64,000 nt of DNA from Nymphalis io (Eukaryota > Arthropoda > Insecta > Lepidoptera > Nymphalidae): the NCBI RefSeq assembly GCF_905147045.1, contig NC_065916.1, forward strand, positions 6,612,468 through 6,676,467, in the 5' to 3' direction. The translations under genes were made by a program, and so were the position numbers. Positions within the stretch are counted from its first letter, which is position 1; each line of letters opens with the position of its first letter. This document shows positions 12,291-24,735 of the stretch, piece by piece. A model generated the notes under the pieces. The model did not search any database, was not told the DNA's origin, and saw only the letters and a program-made list of their open reading frames with translations.

Positions 12291-13845
12291 TGGTGTCACT
12301 ATCTATATGCTTGCGCTTGCCCATTTTTATATAAGCTTATAGCAAAAAAGAAATGAGCGTCACAAAACAATTTTAAGGTGTGCAGTGGTGGAGCACTGAA
12401 ATGTGAATCGTCCCCTTTACCTAAATATGATACCACCTAGGACGTATCTGTCGTGCTGAACTCCTACATAGTATCCCAATGAAACATTAACATTAGAAAA
12501 AAATTCAAAAAATTAGCAACTTTGTTAGCGCTTTCAAAGATTAACGTGAGCAACATAGAACTATTTCCTAGTCATATTCAAATTAAAATTCCTGACCTTA
12601 TAAAGACGTCTCGTCTTGGAGCTAATCAGCCCGAACTAACTATACCTTTCATAAAAGGCATGCAATATGCCCTGCTCGAACATTGCTTTGCATCTTGAGT
12701 CAACTGAATCGTTGCGAATGTACCACAATCTATTTATTAGCTTCCAAAAGCCTTAAAATCAATTACCTCTCAGACACTAAGTCGCTGTCACTTTTAAATA
12801 TTAAGAATTTTTAGATTATTAAAAAATACAGCGAAACTTTAACTAAAAATACAGTGTTTTAAAACCCTTAATTCTTTCAGTATTTAGGAAGATTTTAGTT
12901 ACTATCACCGTCTAGGGCTATATCAATAGCCCTCTCTTTCATATATTATTATAACTGTCAACTATGAATGTCACTGGCCATTCAGTGAAAAAGAAAAAGA
13001 AGAATGACAGGACGCTTGAGGAAAAAGGAGGAGGGCTTTTTAGAGAGATCTTGGAAGGACGAGAATTAAGAAGACCGACGCCAGCGGAGAAGATATCCTA
13101 TTCTGCACGTGGAAGATAAGAAGAGTTGACAGTTGCGGTAGCTCGTTCGAGTAATATTAAACAATTTAAGTATTTATTAATATGTTTGGTGATATTTCAT
13201 TATTTATATAAAGTTACTACGTAAATTGATTATTATGTAATGGAAAAAAGAATTAATAGCTTACTATACATTCATTAATTTTTAATTTAAATATATAATG
13301 TTAAGGCTCAGTTAATACCTCAAATAACCCATTGTGTCATTAGACACAATGGGTTATTTGAGGTTAATAAATGAGAACGTTAATTTATACTAAATTTATT
13401 TTATTATTATTTTATGATTAAATAATTTTAAAAGGCTTGATCAATTTAGTTTATATGTAAAGAAAGAAAATAAAAATAATTTGTACTAATTAATATAATT
13501 GTTTAATTAATAAACCTTCCATATTCCTAATGCATGTTTAACAATATATCTCGGAATTAAGTTTTTTTAACATATTATCAGTAGGATTAAAGTTAATGCA
13601 ACTGGCATTCGAGCGTTTGATTACTTGAATTGCCAACATGTTTTTTTTTGTACTTGTAATTCTTTTTGTTGGCTGGTAGCAGATTTTTAGTTTTTATATC
13701 ATTAATTTCTACAGACAACAGAAAACACAGTTATATTTATTTAGACTTAGCAAAATAAAAATAAAACTAAACTGCATAAAACTTTACAAGTATTACCTAC
13801 CAACGAAAACAAAAAGTAGGCATATTATGTAGTTAGTTAGTTTAG
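12291..13845. other. AT-rich gene-free stretch with foldback sequences
   Basis: No host gene seen. It contains a perfect 8-bp hairpin at 12914-12933, an 11-bp inverted repeat pair (12953-12963 and 13124-13134) around a Lys-rich short frame, and the 21-bp palindrome at 13318-13363. The rest is AT-rich with no recognised element. Confidence 0.5.
13318..13363. repeat. Perfect 21-bp inverted repeat with 4-nt loop
   Basis: Arms 13318-13338 and 13343-13363 are exact reverse complements separated by ATTA. The arms contain the block AACCCATTGTGTC. No flanking element or second copy was found in the window. Confidence 0.9.
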
Positions 13846-14085
13846 TAACAGCCTGTTAATGTCCTACTGCTGAGCTAAGGCCTCCTCGCCCATTTTGAGG
13901 AGAAAGGTATGGAACTTATTCCACCACGCTGCTCCAACGCGGGTTGGTGGAATACACATGTAAAATTAGACACATGCAGGTTTCCTCACGATGTTTTCCT
14001 TCACCGCAGTAGTGCTTGCTCAGTAGGTTAGAACCCACGATCATCGTTTAAGATTCACGCGTTTTTACCACTGGGCCATCTCGGC
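13846..14085 (-). repeat. tRNA-derived SINE family A with internal deletions
   Basis: Same family as the copy at 39166-39471, in reverse orientation. The tail is at 13846 and the tRNA-like head at 14085. Two internal blocks are missing: one near 13961 and one near 14007. Confidence 0.8.
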
Positions 14086-14389
14086 ATTATATAATGTAAC
14101 CAATTCAAATTTAAACATTCTGGAATGTTAAATCAACAATTTTAAAAGCTTCATAAACTGGTCGTCTTATATTTAACATTCACTGGACATCAGAACAGAT
14201 ACCTATAGAGGCGTTCCGGCCGTCTAACTACTAAGTAACAGAACTATTAACAATTCGCGTTCCATTAACTTTTCGTTGCAAAATCTGACTCATGTTATCA
14301 ATACTGTCAATATGTTTTTTTTTTTAAATATAGTGCTCTTCATACACTGTATTTTTGTTAATATAGTGTACAGTAGATCGGGGGAAAAT

Positions 14390-14745
14390 GAAGTAGATAA
14401 ACGTAATTACAGTGAATCTGTAACGCGATAATTAAATTAAAGAATAGGAAAACGGAAAAACGGCAACGATCACGCGTGTATTCGACTGCGATAAAGTGAC
14501 AATTTGTTAGTAGAATTGGCGCCCAGTATTCCTCAAGATGTTTAATGGTACTTGTTCGGGTTCTATCCTGTGCGTGTTAACATAAAAGTTAACAATTTAC
14601 GTTTGATTTTGACATAACGGTATAACATATTATCGGTTCGCTTCAGATTCGAATAAATACAGATGATTCAAAATTGGATCGGAATTGAATCGGAAACATA
14701 TCGTAATCGTTATAAATTAGTAGGATTCGGCCCCTGCATCGTATC
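14390..14745. repeat. Interspersed repeat F (two half-elements)
   Basis: Two blocks recur at 53990-54570. The block 14601-14745, starting near TTTGACATAACGGTATA, is in the same orientation as 54427-54570. The block about 14399-14520 matches 54040-54130 as its reverse complement. Both outer ends carry a GAATTGG/CCAATTC motif. No coding capacity; probably a small foldback or MITE-like element. Confidence 0.55.
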
Positions 14746-15162
14746 CAATGAGGTAAGTGGATACAATTTTCTTCGATAAGACTGCTACATGAGTATCAAC
14801 CCTCTCTAGAATAGTGTGGTAAGCAACCTCCATACCTTAATAGATCTCCTGTTAGTTTATTTATCATATTTTTAGTGTCACCTTAACACGATTAGTTTAA
14901 CATAGTTTTTATGTAAATTAAAAAAAAAAACTAATTAAAATGTCGAAAGAACAACATTAATAGCAGTTATAATATGTGACTTCATAATTAAATTCGATGA
15001 ATATGAAATAAACGCGAAAACAATTGAAATTAGATTCATTTATAAACAATGGCGGGAAAAATCAACGGAGTATGAAACGTTCCGGTGTTTTAATTCCTCT
15101 TGATTTCAATAGAACTTTAAAGATTTTACTAATATTGCCTGACAGTCTTTCTATTTCATTTG

Positions 15163-15375
15163 ATTGCCTCGTTGGTCTAATAGCTAGATATCAGCCCGCA
15201 TCCCATAAGTCTTAGAATCAAGGTTAGGCTAATAACAAGTTATTGGGTTTCTCGGATGAAGAATCTCAGTAGCAGCCCGGAGTCTGGAAGTTGGAATTGT
15301 GTACAATCCGGTGCCTCGGAAACCACGTAAAACCGTCGATAAGCCCCAGGGCCTTAACTCTTTCCAGTTATCGTT
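15163..15375 (+). repeat. SINE family D (tRNA-like head), diverged
   Basis: Begins with the TCGTTGGTCTAATAGCTAG head and continues through the AAGTTATTGGG block and the CAGTAGCAGCCCGGAGT block shared with the better copy at 59421-59727. Tail is degraded. Confidence 0.7.
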
Positions 15376-16037
15376 TTGTGCGTACGTTTATATATTTTAT
15401 TAATGTAAGCAATATCATTGTCCATATTGGCACCTAGCAACTAAAGCGATATTCGATATGGTACATAGTCGATTAATAAATTATTATATATCCTGTCGCC
15501 AGTCGCCATTCAAACTTAGCACTGTAACGTCGTCGCAATAAATAAATATTGTAAATTAGAATACTACAATACATATGTATGTCAACACCCAATTGCCTTT
15601 TTATTACATCAACCACAAGACATTTTAGGCAAAGTTTCTTGTTGCTGATTCGGAGCCTACGCGTCAGTCGTCTCTGATCCTTGTAGTACATCAAATTGTT
15701 GAATGTATAGCAGACGTATAATAACTTTATTTGTATACCGCCTAAAACTACAAAAATTAAACATTAAACCGGCCAAGTGAGAGTCCAACTCGCCAAGGAT
15801 CCCGTACAAACTCGTAGGTATGTAATTTGTTCGTTATTTTTCTAAGAGTCCCGCATTTATTTTGAAGCACGGAAGAAACCCAAGCAGTCCACAATAATTA
15901 AATAAAAAAATAACATGTCATAAATAAAAATATATTCATAAATCATAGACAATACAAACAATTTCGAACACATCGTTGACTAAGCACAGACGAACAATCT
16001 GAAACAAATAATATCACATGAAACGAACAAAGTAATT

Positions 16038-16801
16038 ATTGATTTATTTATTTATTTATTTATTTTTTATTTATTTTTTAAGGACCACTAGTAGCTACTA
16101 CATGTTTTAATGACAAATGTAAAACAATTTAGTGAAAATAGCTAACATGTGAAGCTTTTTAAAGTAGCCACAACAATTACAATATTTGTTTTAAAAATAC
16201 ATTAACACATAATTATAGCAACATGAGTAGAAAGATTAAAAAAAAAAAAAAAAAAAGTCCAAATTGGTACAAATTAAAGATCATAAAAAAATAAACATGC
16301 ACTTAATAAAATTAAAATTAATAACACAAATAGTTTGAAATTGATATAGGTACAAATTAAAATTAAATAATTCATTAAATTCATGCAAGGTTTACGTTAC
16401 AAAAAAATTACTAAAAATATACTAATTAATACAAAATAAAATTAAGATAACATTATTTATTATTTATTTATTTATTTATTATTTATTTGCATCTCTCAAC
16501 AATTCTAGCGCCCGTTTACGATAAATCATGGCAGAGTCATTAAAAATATCTAGATCTTGACAAAAACCATTGTACAACCGTGATGATCTAGGCATTGGTG
16601 CATTACATCCTAATTTCGTTTTTGATATTCTGACATCAAAAGTGCCCAGAAAACTACGAACATTGCGCCTTGGAATACGATAGTATATCTTTTCAAGTAA
16701 GTAAGTACAGTCGATCTCGTTACGAATTATCTTAAATAGGAAAGAGAGATCTAATAATTGTCTGCGTACAGAGAGACTATCCATATTAAAGTCTTTCAAG
16801 A
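16038..16801 (-). mobile_element. 5'-truncated copy of the 43-47 kb LINE, nearly identical
   Basis: This is the reverse complement of 46693 to about 47440. It holds the last 106 codons of ORF2 (16799-16479, identical to the full copy as translated), the whole 3' UTR with its long T/A run, and the AAAT-type tandem tail at the low-coordinate end. The 5' break lies at about 16801, just inside ORF2. Intervening 3' UTR blocks compared by eye show no differences other than homopolymer length. Confidence 0.92.
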
Positions 16802-17259
16802 GATTTATCCATTATTAGAAGGGTTCTTTTAAGATTTTACATCAAACGTTTTTAAACGTTTTCAAAAACATACGAAGAAGAAAATCTTGAATTTTTTAAT
16901 GCCAAGACCTCCGTTGACATCCTTAGAATACCTCGCCAAAGTTTCATCACAATCGGATGAATACTTTAGGATTGCATCGTGGACAAACAGACAAACATCA
17001 TTTGTATAGAAGAGAACAAGAAGTTAATGTTTACCGTTTAAGGATAATCTGGTCGCTATTGTTAAGATCGAGACCTGCGTCGCAAGCGGTATCTTCTATC
17101 ACATCGATTACAGCGTTTGAAGGAGCCCGACCGCGACCGACAACGCCACGAGTAGCTGTTGAAATGCAATATATAATATAGTAGCTGATGTTAGTTAGCA
17201 ATATGCCCCATTAATTAATGCACCTTATTTTTTATAAAACACATCCAAACCGTTTATTT

Positions 17260-18282
17260 AGGTCCTTACATATGAAATTAGCGTTTTGTCGTACTGACCA
17301 CTTTGATCTGAAATATCTCCTCTTTGGTTAAGAATTCCAAATTCAAATTTATAAATTAATTTAGCTGGTACATTTGAGTTTTGAAAACAGTCATTCATTT
17401 GTTTTTTCCTATTATTTTTTTCTTTGGCGCCGCCTATTACCACACAATGGAAAACATGAAATATCGGTATATTTAAGAGTACGAGTTCTACCGTGGCACC
17501 AGTGCTGCAGAAACAGCTCGAAGGATTAATGATGTGTACGGCGCCGGTGTCGCACAAGAAAGCACGGTACGTTATTGGTTTCAACGTTTTCGTTCTGAAA
17601 ATTTCGACCTTCAGAACCAACCCCGTGGACGGCCGGAGACCAAAGTGGAAAATGAAGGCTATTGTGGAAGCGGATTCATCACAAAGCACTTCAGAGATAG
17701 CTACAGGCTTCGGGGTAAATGATATAACTGTATTAAGCCACTTGAAGCAAATCGGGAAAGTAAAAACGAACGATGGGTACCTCATGAATTGAGTAAATCG
17801 AACTTGCAAACACGCGTCGACTGCTGTGTTTTTTTTTGTTCAACCGACACAATAATGAAGGGATTTTAAATCGAATCATTATTTGTGATGAAAAGTGAAT
17901 ACTGTACGATAATCGGAAGCGCTTGTCGCAATGGCTGAACCCTGGAGACCCAGCCAAATCCTGCCCTAAACGAAAATTGACTCAGAAAAAGTTACTTGTG
18001 AGTGTTTGGTGGACTAGCGCCGGTGTCGTTCACTACAGCTTTTTAAAATCTGATCAAACGATTACGGCAGATATCTATTGTCAGCAACTGCAAACCATGA
18101 AGGAAGAACTAGCTGCTAAACAACCGAGATTGGTCAATCGCTCTAGGCCCCTGCTGCTTTACGACAACGCAAGACCACACACTATACTACCTACGAGATG
18201 GCAAAAGTGCATAGATAACAACGGTGCATATTTTGATAAATTAAATATATTCCTCCCGTACAAAACGCCAATTTCATATGTA
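17260..18282 (+). pseudogene. Inactive mariner (Tc1/mariner) element, copy 1
   Basis: The left terminal inverted repeat follows a TA at 17259-17260 (GGTCCTTACATATGAAATT) and is mirrored near 18262-18282. The transposase starts at ATG 17447. It has a helix-turn-helix part (STVRYWFQRF), the CDEK segment with the expected Trp codon changed to TGA, ILYDNRKRLSQWLNPG, and LLLYDNARPHT. An in-frame stop occurs soon after the start. The sequence then jumps straight to RWQKCIDNNGAYFD, so the segment with the third catalytic Asp (DxxPTDYHFF) is deleted. The short minus-strand frame over this region is a shadow. Confidence 0.9.
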
Positions 18283-19589
18283 TTGAGTAATAAAAACTTA
18301 CATCCGATAAGTCGCTTAGATCATTGACTTACCGTGCTCTTCGTCTAGATCTAGACCGACATCGCCGGCGTTTACAGCCCACACTTACACGGTACCGACG
18401 ATCTCCAGACCTACACCGCTTGAATCTACCCTGCCTAGTGCGACAGCGGCTGAAAATTTACGACTTTAATCTCATTAAAAAAAAAACAAATATTCAATAA
18501 AATATATTGCTCTAAAAAAGTGTCTTAGGCCTAAATTCAACACGTCGGCGTATCTATAACATTATTATTTCTTTAAATAAAATAAAAAAAACATTGAAAA
18601 CATTATTATGAATTAATGATTAATCTATTAGAAAAACTGTTCACTATCAATTTTATTTGGAGCACATCATGAAAAAGGTCATTGTACTTTTAAATAAAAA
18701 AAACTCACGTTTTACACGATCTGAAAAAGAAATTAAAACAATTAATAAATACCACAATAAATTTGTTTAATTAAAATTTATATGTACATAATGATATAAC
18801 ATACTTTCGTTTCCTTCGACATCTCGCCATATTCTGCCTGCGAAAAAAATAAATTTAATTTTAAATATTTCCGTAAATGTATAGAAATCATATTTTTGTC
18901 TTTACCATGTAAGTTAAGTTTATAACGTCTGTGTTTTGAAATACAGAGAGTAATAGAACCTTTTTAACCAGTACTTTTTATTTTAATTTATGTATTAAAA
19001 ACTGTATTTTTTACTAAACATTTCTAATAGACAGGCAGACTGAAAAATAAGCCACTTGTCAAGTTGTTGCTACCATAGACATTGGCAATGGCAACAAGAA
19101 ATATTTACCATCAAATCGTACACCTTGGGTAAGGTGGGTTGTAAACCTCACCCCCCATTTCCCACCCAAAATCGAGATGCCAATTTCTGAAGTCAACCCG
19201 TTTTATATACCATTTAAGGCTGTCATTAATGGTGTTTTTCTGGCAGACTGGACTCACTCGAAATGTTTATTGTAATAAAATAATACGACTCACCTGTTTT
19301 GCTTATAATAACTGTATACACATTTGAAATAAAATTGATATAAATTTTACATTGGTAAATTTAAACGAAATAAAAAAAACTCAAAAATTCATCACGTATT
19401 TATCGAAACAGTAAATTGTAAAATGTCATTTCAGAATTCCCTTTTTAAATGTTGTCAATTCTTCTCTCAAAAACGAACCCTTCAAATAGGTTTTTCACGA
19501 TAGAGTTTTTATAGGTTTGTTCGAAAGCTCGAAACCAAAATATACTTTATTACGTTATATGCTGTTTACGAATATAAAACAAAAATATA
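18283..19589. other. Gene-free DNA with unclassified repeat material
   Basis: 18300-18490 is less AT-rich and ends in an A-run (about 18477-18487), which looks like the 3' end of an unidentified retroposon. 19010-19270 has blocks resembling worn SINE-B pieces. Nothing coding is supported. Confidence 0.4.
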
Positions 19590-19591
19590 TC

Positions 19592-20055
19592 GCTTGGTGG
19601 TAGGGCTTTGTGCGAGCCTGTCTGAGTACCATAAGTAGTACTTAATATTTTTGTTTCAGTTTGAAGGTTGAGTGAGCCAATCTCTGTCACGGTAGCATGC
19701 GAAAGCGATGCAGCGAGCGAAGGATACCGCTGGTTTTTTAGTGGGTATTCCAATGTTTGGGGCGCACTCGGCGCTTTGGACACCGGCGAGCCTCACATAC
19801 GGGGAGTATGTGGGGCTCGCCCCCCCCCCCCCCTGTTCGCGTGATAGAAACGCGTAACGCGTTTTTCCAGTGTTAAAAGTCTCCAGGTACAAGGGACATA
19901 ACATATTAGTTCCAAAGTCAACGGCACATTGACCTTGAATGAAATATTAACTCATTCAATACCTAGGGCGCCCATTGCCGTCTACGACCGCTATTAGCCC
20001 ACTTAGTGGTAGGGCTTTGTCCACAGATTAGAACAAAGTCCTACCACCAAGCTAA
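19592..20055 (-). repeat. Repeat cluster: SINE-B end pieces around repeat E
   Basis: 19592-19640 and about 20003-20053 carry the reverse complement of the SINE-B terminus (GGTGGTAGGGCTTTGT); the second folds back on itself (ACAAAGTCCTACCACC). Between them 19670-19880 matches repeat E at 35862-36075 (ACCGCTGGTTTTTTAGTGG, GGGGCGCACTCGGCG) and includes a 16-bp hairpin at 19785-19821 followed by a C-run. Confidence 0.6.
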
Positions 20056-20524
20056 ATATTATACTGAATACCAAATTTATTCTATATTTTAATGTTACTT
20101 AGTTGCATTATTTGCCGAAGATAAATAAATGTTATCATCGGCAATCATTCTATAACCAATAGAAGTAAACAAAGTCTATTTATTATATAACCATGTCTCC
20201 GATTCCACGAGATCAGTGTCCTTCACGGAGAAATATATCTTTGCCTATTTATATTTTTTTTCCATATTTATATTTAATGAATGAATAAATTAAAATCTCA
20301 CGACAAATGTTATTTTCCATACAATAAAATTAAATAATTACTATTTACTACTTATTTAAAAAATGTAAATACTGTGTATCTTGCTAGCTCTTCTCGTTAG
20401 AATCTACATTACACATATGGCGATTAGAAAGTGCTCATATATGGCAGATTTTCACACAACACAGGCAGGTTTCCTAGCGATGTTTACCGTTGTCATCGAG
20501 GTACATTAATTATTATTATTAATA

Positions 20525-20760
20525 ATAATATCCTGGGACATTATTCACACACGGCCATCTGAACCCAAGCTAAGCAAAGCTTGTACTATGGAAACCAGAA
20601 CCCTGATATACTAGATGTACTACTTTTATTTTGTAAATACATATTTATATAGATAATTACACCGAGACTCAGGACAAATAGACATGTTCATGCACACAAA
20701 TGTCTGTCCTGGGTGGGAATCGTACCCACAACAAATATCTACCAACAACGCCAATTGGCC
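20525..20760 (-). repeat. tRNA-derived SINE family C, decayed
   Basis: Same family as 418-674 and 62014-62272, reverse orientation: ACACGGCCATCTGA block at the low end, ACTCAGGACAAAT block and a partial tRNA-like head ending near 20760. Part of the head is deleted. Confidence 0.75.
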
Positions 20761-21158
20761 CGTCTTATTTGATTGGAAGCCGCAATCTTTGGTTAAGAAA
20801 CTCGTGTTAACCAGTGAGCCATGGCTCAAATTTATATTGAATAGAGTTTGAAATTGAACTGATTTTAAACTTGGAGGTAAAGGGGGGAGGGGATGTCGCG
20901 GGACGCCGTTGGATGCGGGTAGCGCAAGACCGGCTATCACCGAAATCCTTGTCTTTTACTAGCAGTGGACATCTTCCGGCTGATATTAGGATAAGGGCAT
21001 ATTAATAATTTAAAAAAAACATTTCAGACCAACCTCCATAAATTTCATTAGTAACATATAAATCCAATAAATTAGTGTTAGGAACAAAAGAATAAAAATG
21101 AAAGAGAAAAAAAAATGAAAAGGAACAATTTTAAAATTCAAAATATTGTAAGTAAGTT

Positions 21159-21450
21159 GCAACCTGTAAATGTCCGACTGCTGGGCTAAGGTCTCCTCTC
21201 CCTTTTTGAGGAGACGGTTTGGAGCTTATTCTACCACGCTGCTCCAATGCGGGTTGGAGGAATACACATGTGGCAGAATTTCGATGAAATTAGACACATG
21301 CAGGTTTCCTCACGATGTTTTCCTTCACCGAAAAGCACGAGATGAATTATACACAGAAATTAAGCACATGAAAATTCAGAGGTGCTTGCCCGGGTTTGAA
21401 CCCACGTTCATCGGTTACGATTCACGCGTTCTTACCACTGGGCCATCTCG
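21159..21450 (-). repeat. tRNA-derived SINE family A
   Basis: Near full-length copy, tail at 21159 and tRNA-like head (B-box-like GGTTTGAACCC in plus-strand reading) at 21395-21450. It sits just downstream of TTC1. Confidence 0.85.
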
Positions 21451-21569
21451 AGTTGACAAAATATTGAGGATTGTAATAGAATAAACAATATAGTTTTTCA
21501 AAGCTAAATATATTAACAATATCACAAGGTGTAACTTAATATTTATAGAATAAAACTCAACACAGATAT

Positions 21570-24500
21570 CTATTGTTTGAAGTTAATCTTATAGCCTTTT
21601 GTGTCCGGGTCTTGTTCCATTTGAAAGTTCTGAGTGGAAAGGCCGAATGGCCTCAATATCATGTTCCCCAAATCTTTTAGTTTGTCCAACATTTCAGTTT
21701 TCAACTGCTCATTCCTTTCAGCGATCAACGGCGGCAGGCGCACCACCGCGCTTTGTGCCTCTTTGTGTGTCGGATCGATTAACAGCATCTTTTTATAATC
21801 CTCCAAGCTTTCGTCGAGCTTCTCTGTTAATTCATAACACTGGGCTCGCCTGTCAAAAAATACAGATTATAAATATACACATAGTTTTTAATTGAAACAA
21901 ACTTTAGAGAATTTAGTTAACGTTAGCTTTACAGAGTTTTTAGTGTTTTGATATCCAAAAAAAATATTTATTTTCTTAATTTTATCATATGCTACACATG
22001 TTGCGCATACCAACCAAAAGAGGAGTAATGACAAACAAACAACTTTGTCGAGATGTTGAATAATCTATGGATTCCCGTTAAAATGTCTTTTCGAATGCCG
22101 GCGAAATTGCCATCGCAACTTTGGAAGTAAAATTAAAGGGTATATTAGTAGTTTAATGTAATCATTTTGTATTATACATAAAGATATTAATCGAGAACTG
22201 TTTGTAGTGCAAATCGCATGGAATATGTAAATTTAAGGTCTGCTATACATCGTTCTTGCTTCAGATATTATTTACCTGTAATATGCCTTAACATATTTGT
22301 CATCCAGCTCCACAGCCTTCGTGCAATCCTTGATCGCTTGCTTATATCGCCCTAATTTTAATTTCGCTGCGCTCCTGTTGCAGTAAAGTACCGCGCGTTG
22401 CTCGGCAAACTGTAGGGGACAGATTCTCAATGCTGAAAAAATAACACTCATGTAGGAAAAATGTACCGTGTGCTTATTGTTATATTTAATCTTACATTAA
22501 AAGTGATATCTCCTCGATACATACACTATATGAGCAATATATAAATGCTTAGATCTTTTTCGCAACTAACTTCTAACGCCAAATAGTATTACTATTGTTA
22601 TTGTATTGTTATGTTCGGGTTATATGGGTGAGTGAGCCAGTGAAATTTAAGGAATATGTTCACAAGGCTCGTAGCGGTTTGATAATATAAGAAATGGTTT
22701 ATATTTCTTAGGGCGCCATTGTCTATCGGTGGTGACCACTTATCATCAGGAAGCGCATATGCCCGTCCACCTATCTATAAAAAAAATGGAGAACTGTTTG
22801 TAGTTTGCTCGGAATATGTAAATCTAAGTTTGCTTATTGTCCCTCCTGCCATTGATATCGAGTTTAAGAAAAAGTTATTTATGCAACAAAAAAGAAATGC
22901 TTCAGCCAAATATTAAAAAATCCCCCTTTTTCATTCAATTTAATCTTCGAACACAATACGCTCCAGGAACGCACTATGAATATGCATTTTTCTGTTTTTC
23001 AGAGGATCAAATATGATATGTAATAATAGAAGCAATTCTCAATTCAATCAATAATTTTTACATTTCTTTTTATATTTCATGTAACTATTACTAAAGATGG
23101 AGATATACTAAAGGTAGATGAGGTGAGGTACCTCATCTACCGACAAAAGTGAATACTTAAAACAATGAAATGAAATGGTTTTTTTATTAAATTTATATAT
23201 TATTCCTAATAGTAAAAAAATATTTTATTAAATTCAAAAAAGTTTTTAATTCAAAAAAAAAAAATGCGCCATTTACCTTCAGTGTATTTTTCAATACTCT
23301 GCTCGAATTCTTCATTTTTGAATGCCAGGTTTCCCTTCGTCTTAAGTACTTCAGCAACACTCCGACGATCAGATTTCTGATCATCTGTCAGGTCGACTTC
23401 TGCATCCTTCAGTGAGAGCTCATCAATCGAGTCTGTATCGCTTTCTTCTTTATCAGATTGTTCATTTTTAACATCATCATCGTCATCTTCGTCTTTGAAT
23501 ATAGAATCAACTGCAAAAGACGAAATATACACATAATTTAATAATAGGTTACATTTGACTTAAGTATCATAGTTACGGGCTGGCCATCCAGATCTGTCAG
23601 ATAATTAATAATAATAAAATTAATATTTTTTTATTTAGAACCATCATATAATATCAGAAACCAGATGTGAACATTAATAACTGCTATAATGTGAAACTGT
23701 GATGCAGTTACTAACAGATTCAGGCACACACCCCCAGGCAGACCCCCAGCCTGTTAGCCAATGGGACACAGGTTGCAAACGGAGCTCTTAACTTGATACA
23801 TAAAATTTATATGCAAGTCATTGATTTGTTAGACTCGCACACCGTCAATAAATGCATTCTACATTATAATAGCCCGAGATCTTGAGTAAAAGTGTTTTAT
23901 TGTGTGCGTTTATTCAACTACCCTGCCTCAATGCACTTGTGTTGTGTATACAGGATACATTATCATATGCACTATTTCCCTAGCTATAATACTGTTTTAC
24001 TATTAAAAGATATAAAACAATACCTAAGATTTTTCATGAATTGTGATATATCTTAAATACCTATTAAAATATATAAAACACAGATGTACTTTTTTTTTTA
24101 ATTGACCTTTTGCTGTTCGCTCAAATGGCCTCGATAGTCACCAGGCGGGATGCGAGTCTTTAAGATACTCAGCTGGATATTGGAAGCCCACTTAAGGGCT
24201 TCAAATACGCGTTTCCCAAGGGCACCTACTGTGAGGCCGAATCTCATCTTCAGACACCATCAACGTCAGGAAGGAGGACACTATGTGTGTAATGACCCCA
24301 TCATACACTTAAGTGCGGACGGGTAATAATAAAAGAGAGACCTCGATACCGGGAACACAGTTTCAAAATATCTTTGGACATACCAATGTAGCCAGATAAA
24401 TTTTCAACTAAGGTGGGATTTTTATTTTACTTTATAAGTGCTGTGGCCGCGTGGTAATTGTGTATTACAAAACTATAAATATAAAGAAAAGCTTCTAAGT

Positions 24501-24735
24501 AGTTCGTTTAACGGTGACAACGCTTAATTAAAGAATATGACTAGGAGTGGTGCGTCAACTTACCCGGTGGACTTGCTTTAGAAGAATTGCCAGATGCAGG
24601 AGAATCCTCATCACGATCACTAGACTTTAACCCGTCGTCATCGTCAGCGCGTAGGGAAAATTCCAAGTTCTTTGTCAAATCTTGAATAACTTCTTCGTTA
24701 GAAACGCTGTTTGTACTTTTCAGTCTGTCAGACAT
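21570..24735 (-). CDS. Ttc1: Tetratricopeptide repeat protein 1 (TTC1)
   Basis: Four exons on the minus strand: 24735-24564, 23510-23277, 22432-22276, 21849-21570. Junctions are GT..AG with matching phases; 280 residues, close to the roughly 290 of vertebrate TTC1. Residues 1-110 are acidic and Ser/Asp-rich. Three TPR units follow: KTKGNLAFKNEEFEQSIEKY, then LYCNRSAAKLKLGRYKQAI with KAYYRRAQCYE, then EDYKKMLLIDPTHKEAQ. The C-terminus KLKDLGNMILRPFGLSTQNF followed by GYKINF is the TTC1 signature. Family knowledge: a cytosolic TPR adaptor reported to bind Hsp70/Hsp90 and G-alpha proteins. The start ATG is the first Met in an open first exon. It faces the ferredoxin gene head to head. Intron 1 contains unclassified repeat DNA. 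Confidence 0.95.
22612..22792 (-). repeat. Old SINE-B copy between TTC1 exons
   Basis: Contains GGGTGAGTGAGCCAGTG, the GGCGCCATTGTCTATCGG block and CCACTTATCATCAGG, in the reverse order of the plus-oriented copies at 41104 and 60715. Strongly diverged. Confidence 0.6.
24100..24340. repeat. Unclassified moderately GC-rich repeat-like block in TTC1 intron 1
   Basis: A 240-bp block with base composition unlike the surrounding intron (CCAGGCGGGATGCGAG, ACACCATCAACGTCAGG). No long open frame. It looks like an inserted element, but no second copy exists in the window. Confidence 0.3.

Noticed and set aside
17258..17809. 183-codon minus-strand frame
   Set aside because: Antisense to the mariner transposase and its left end.
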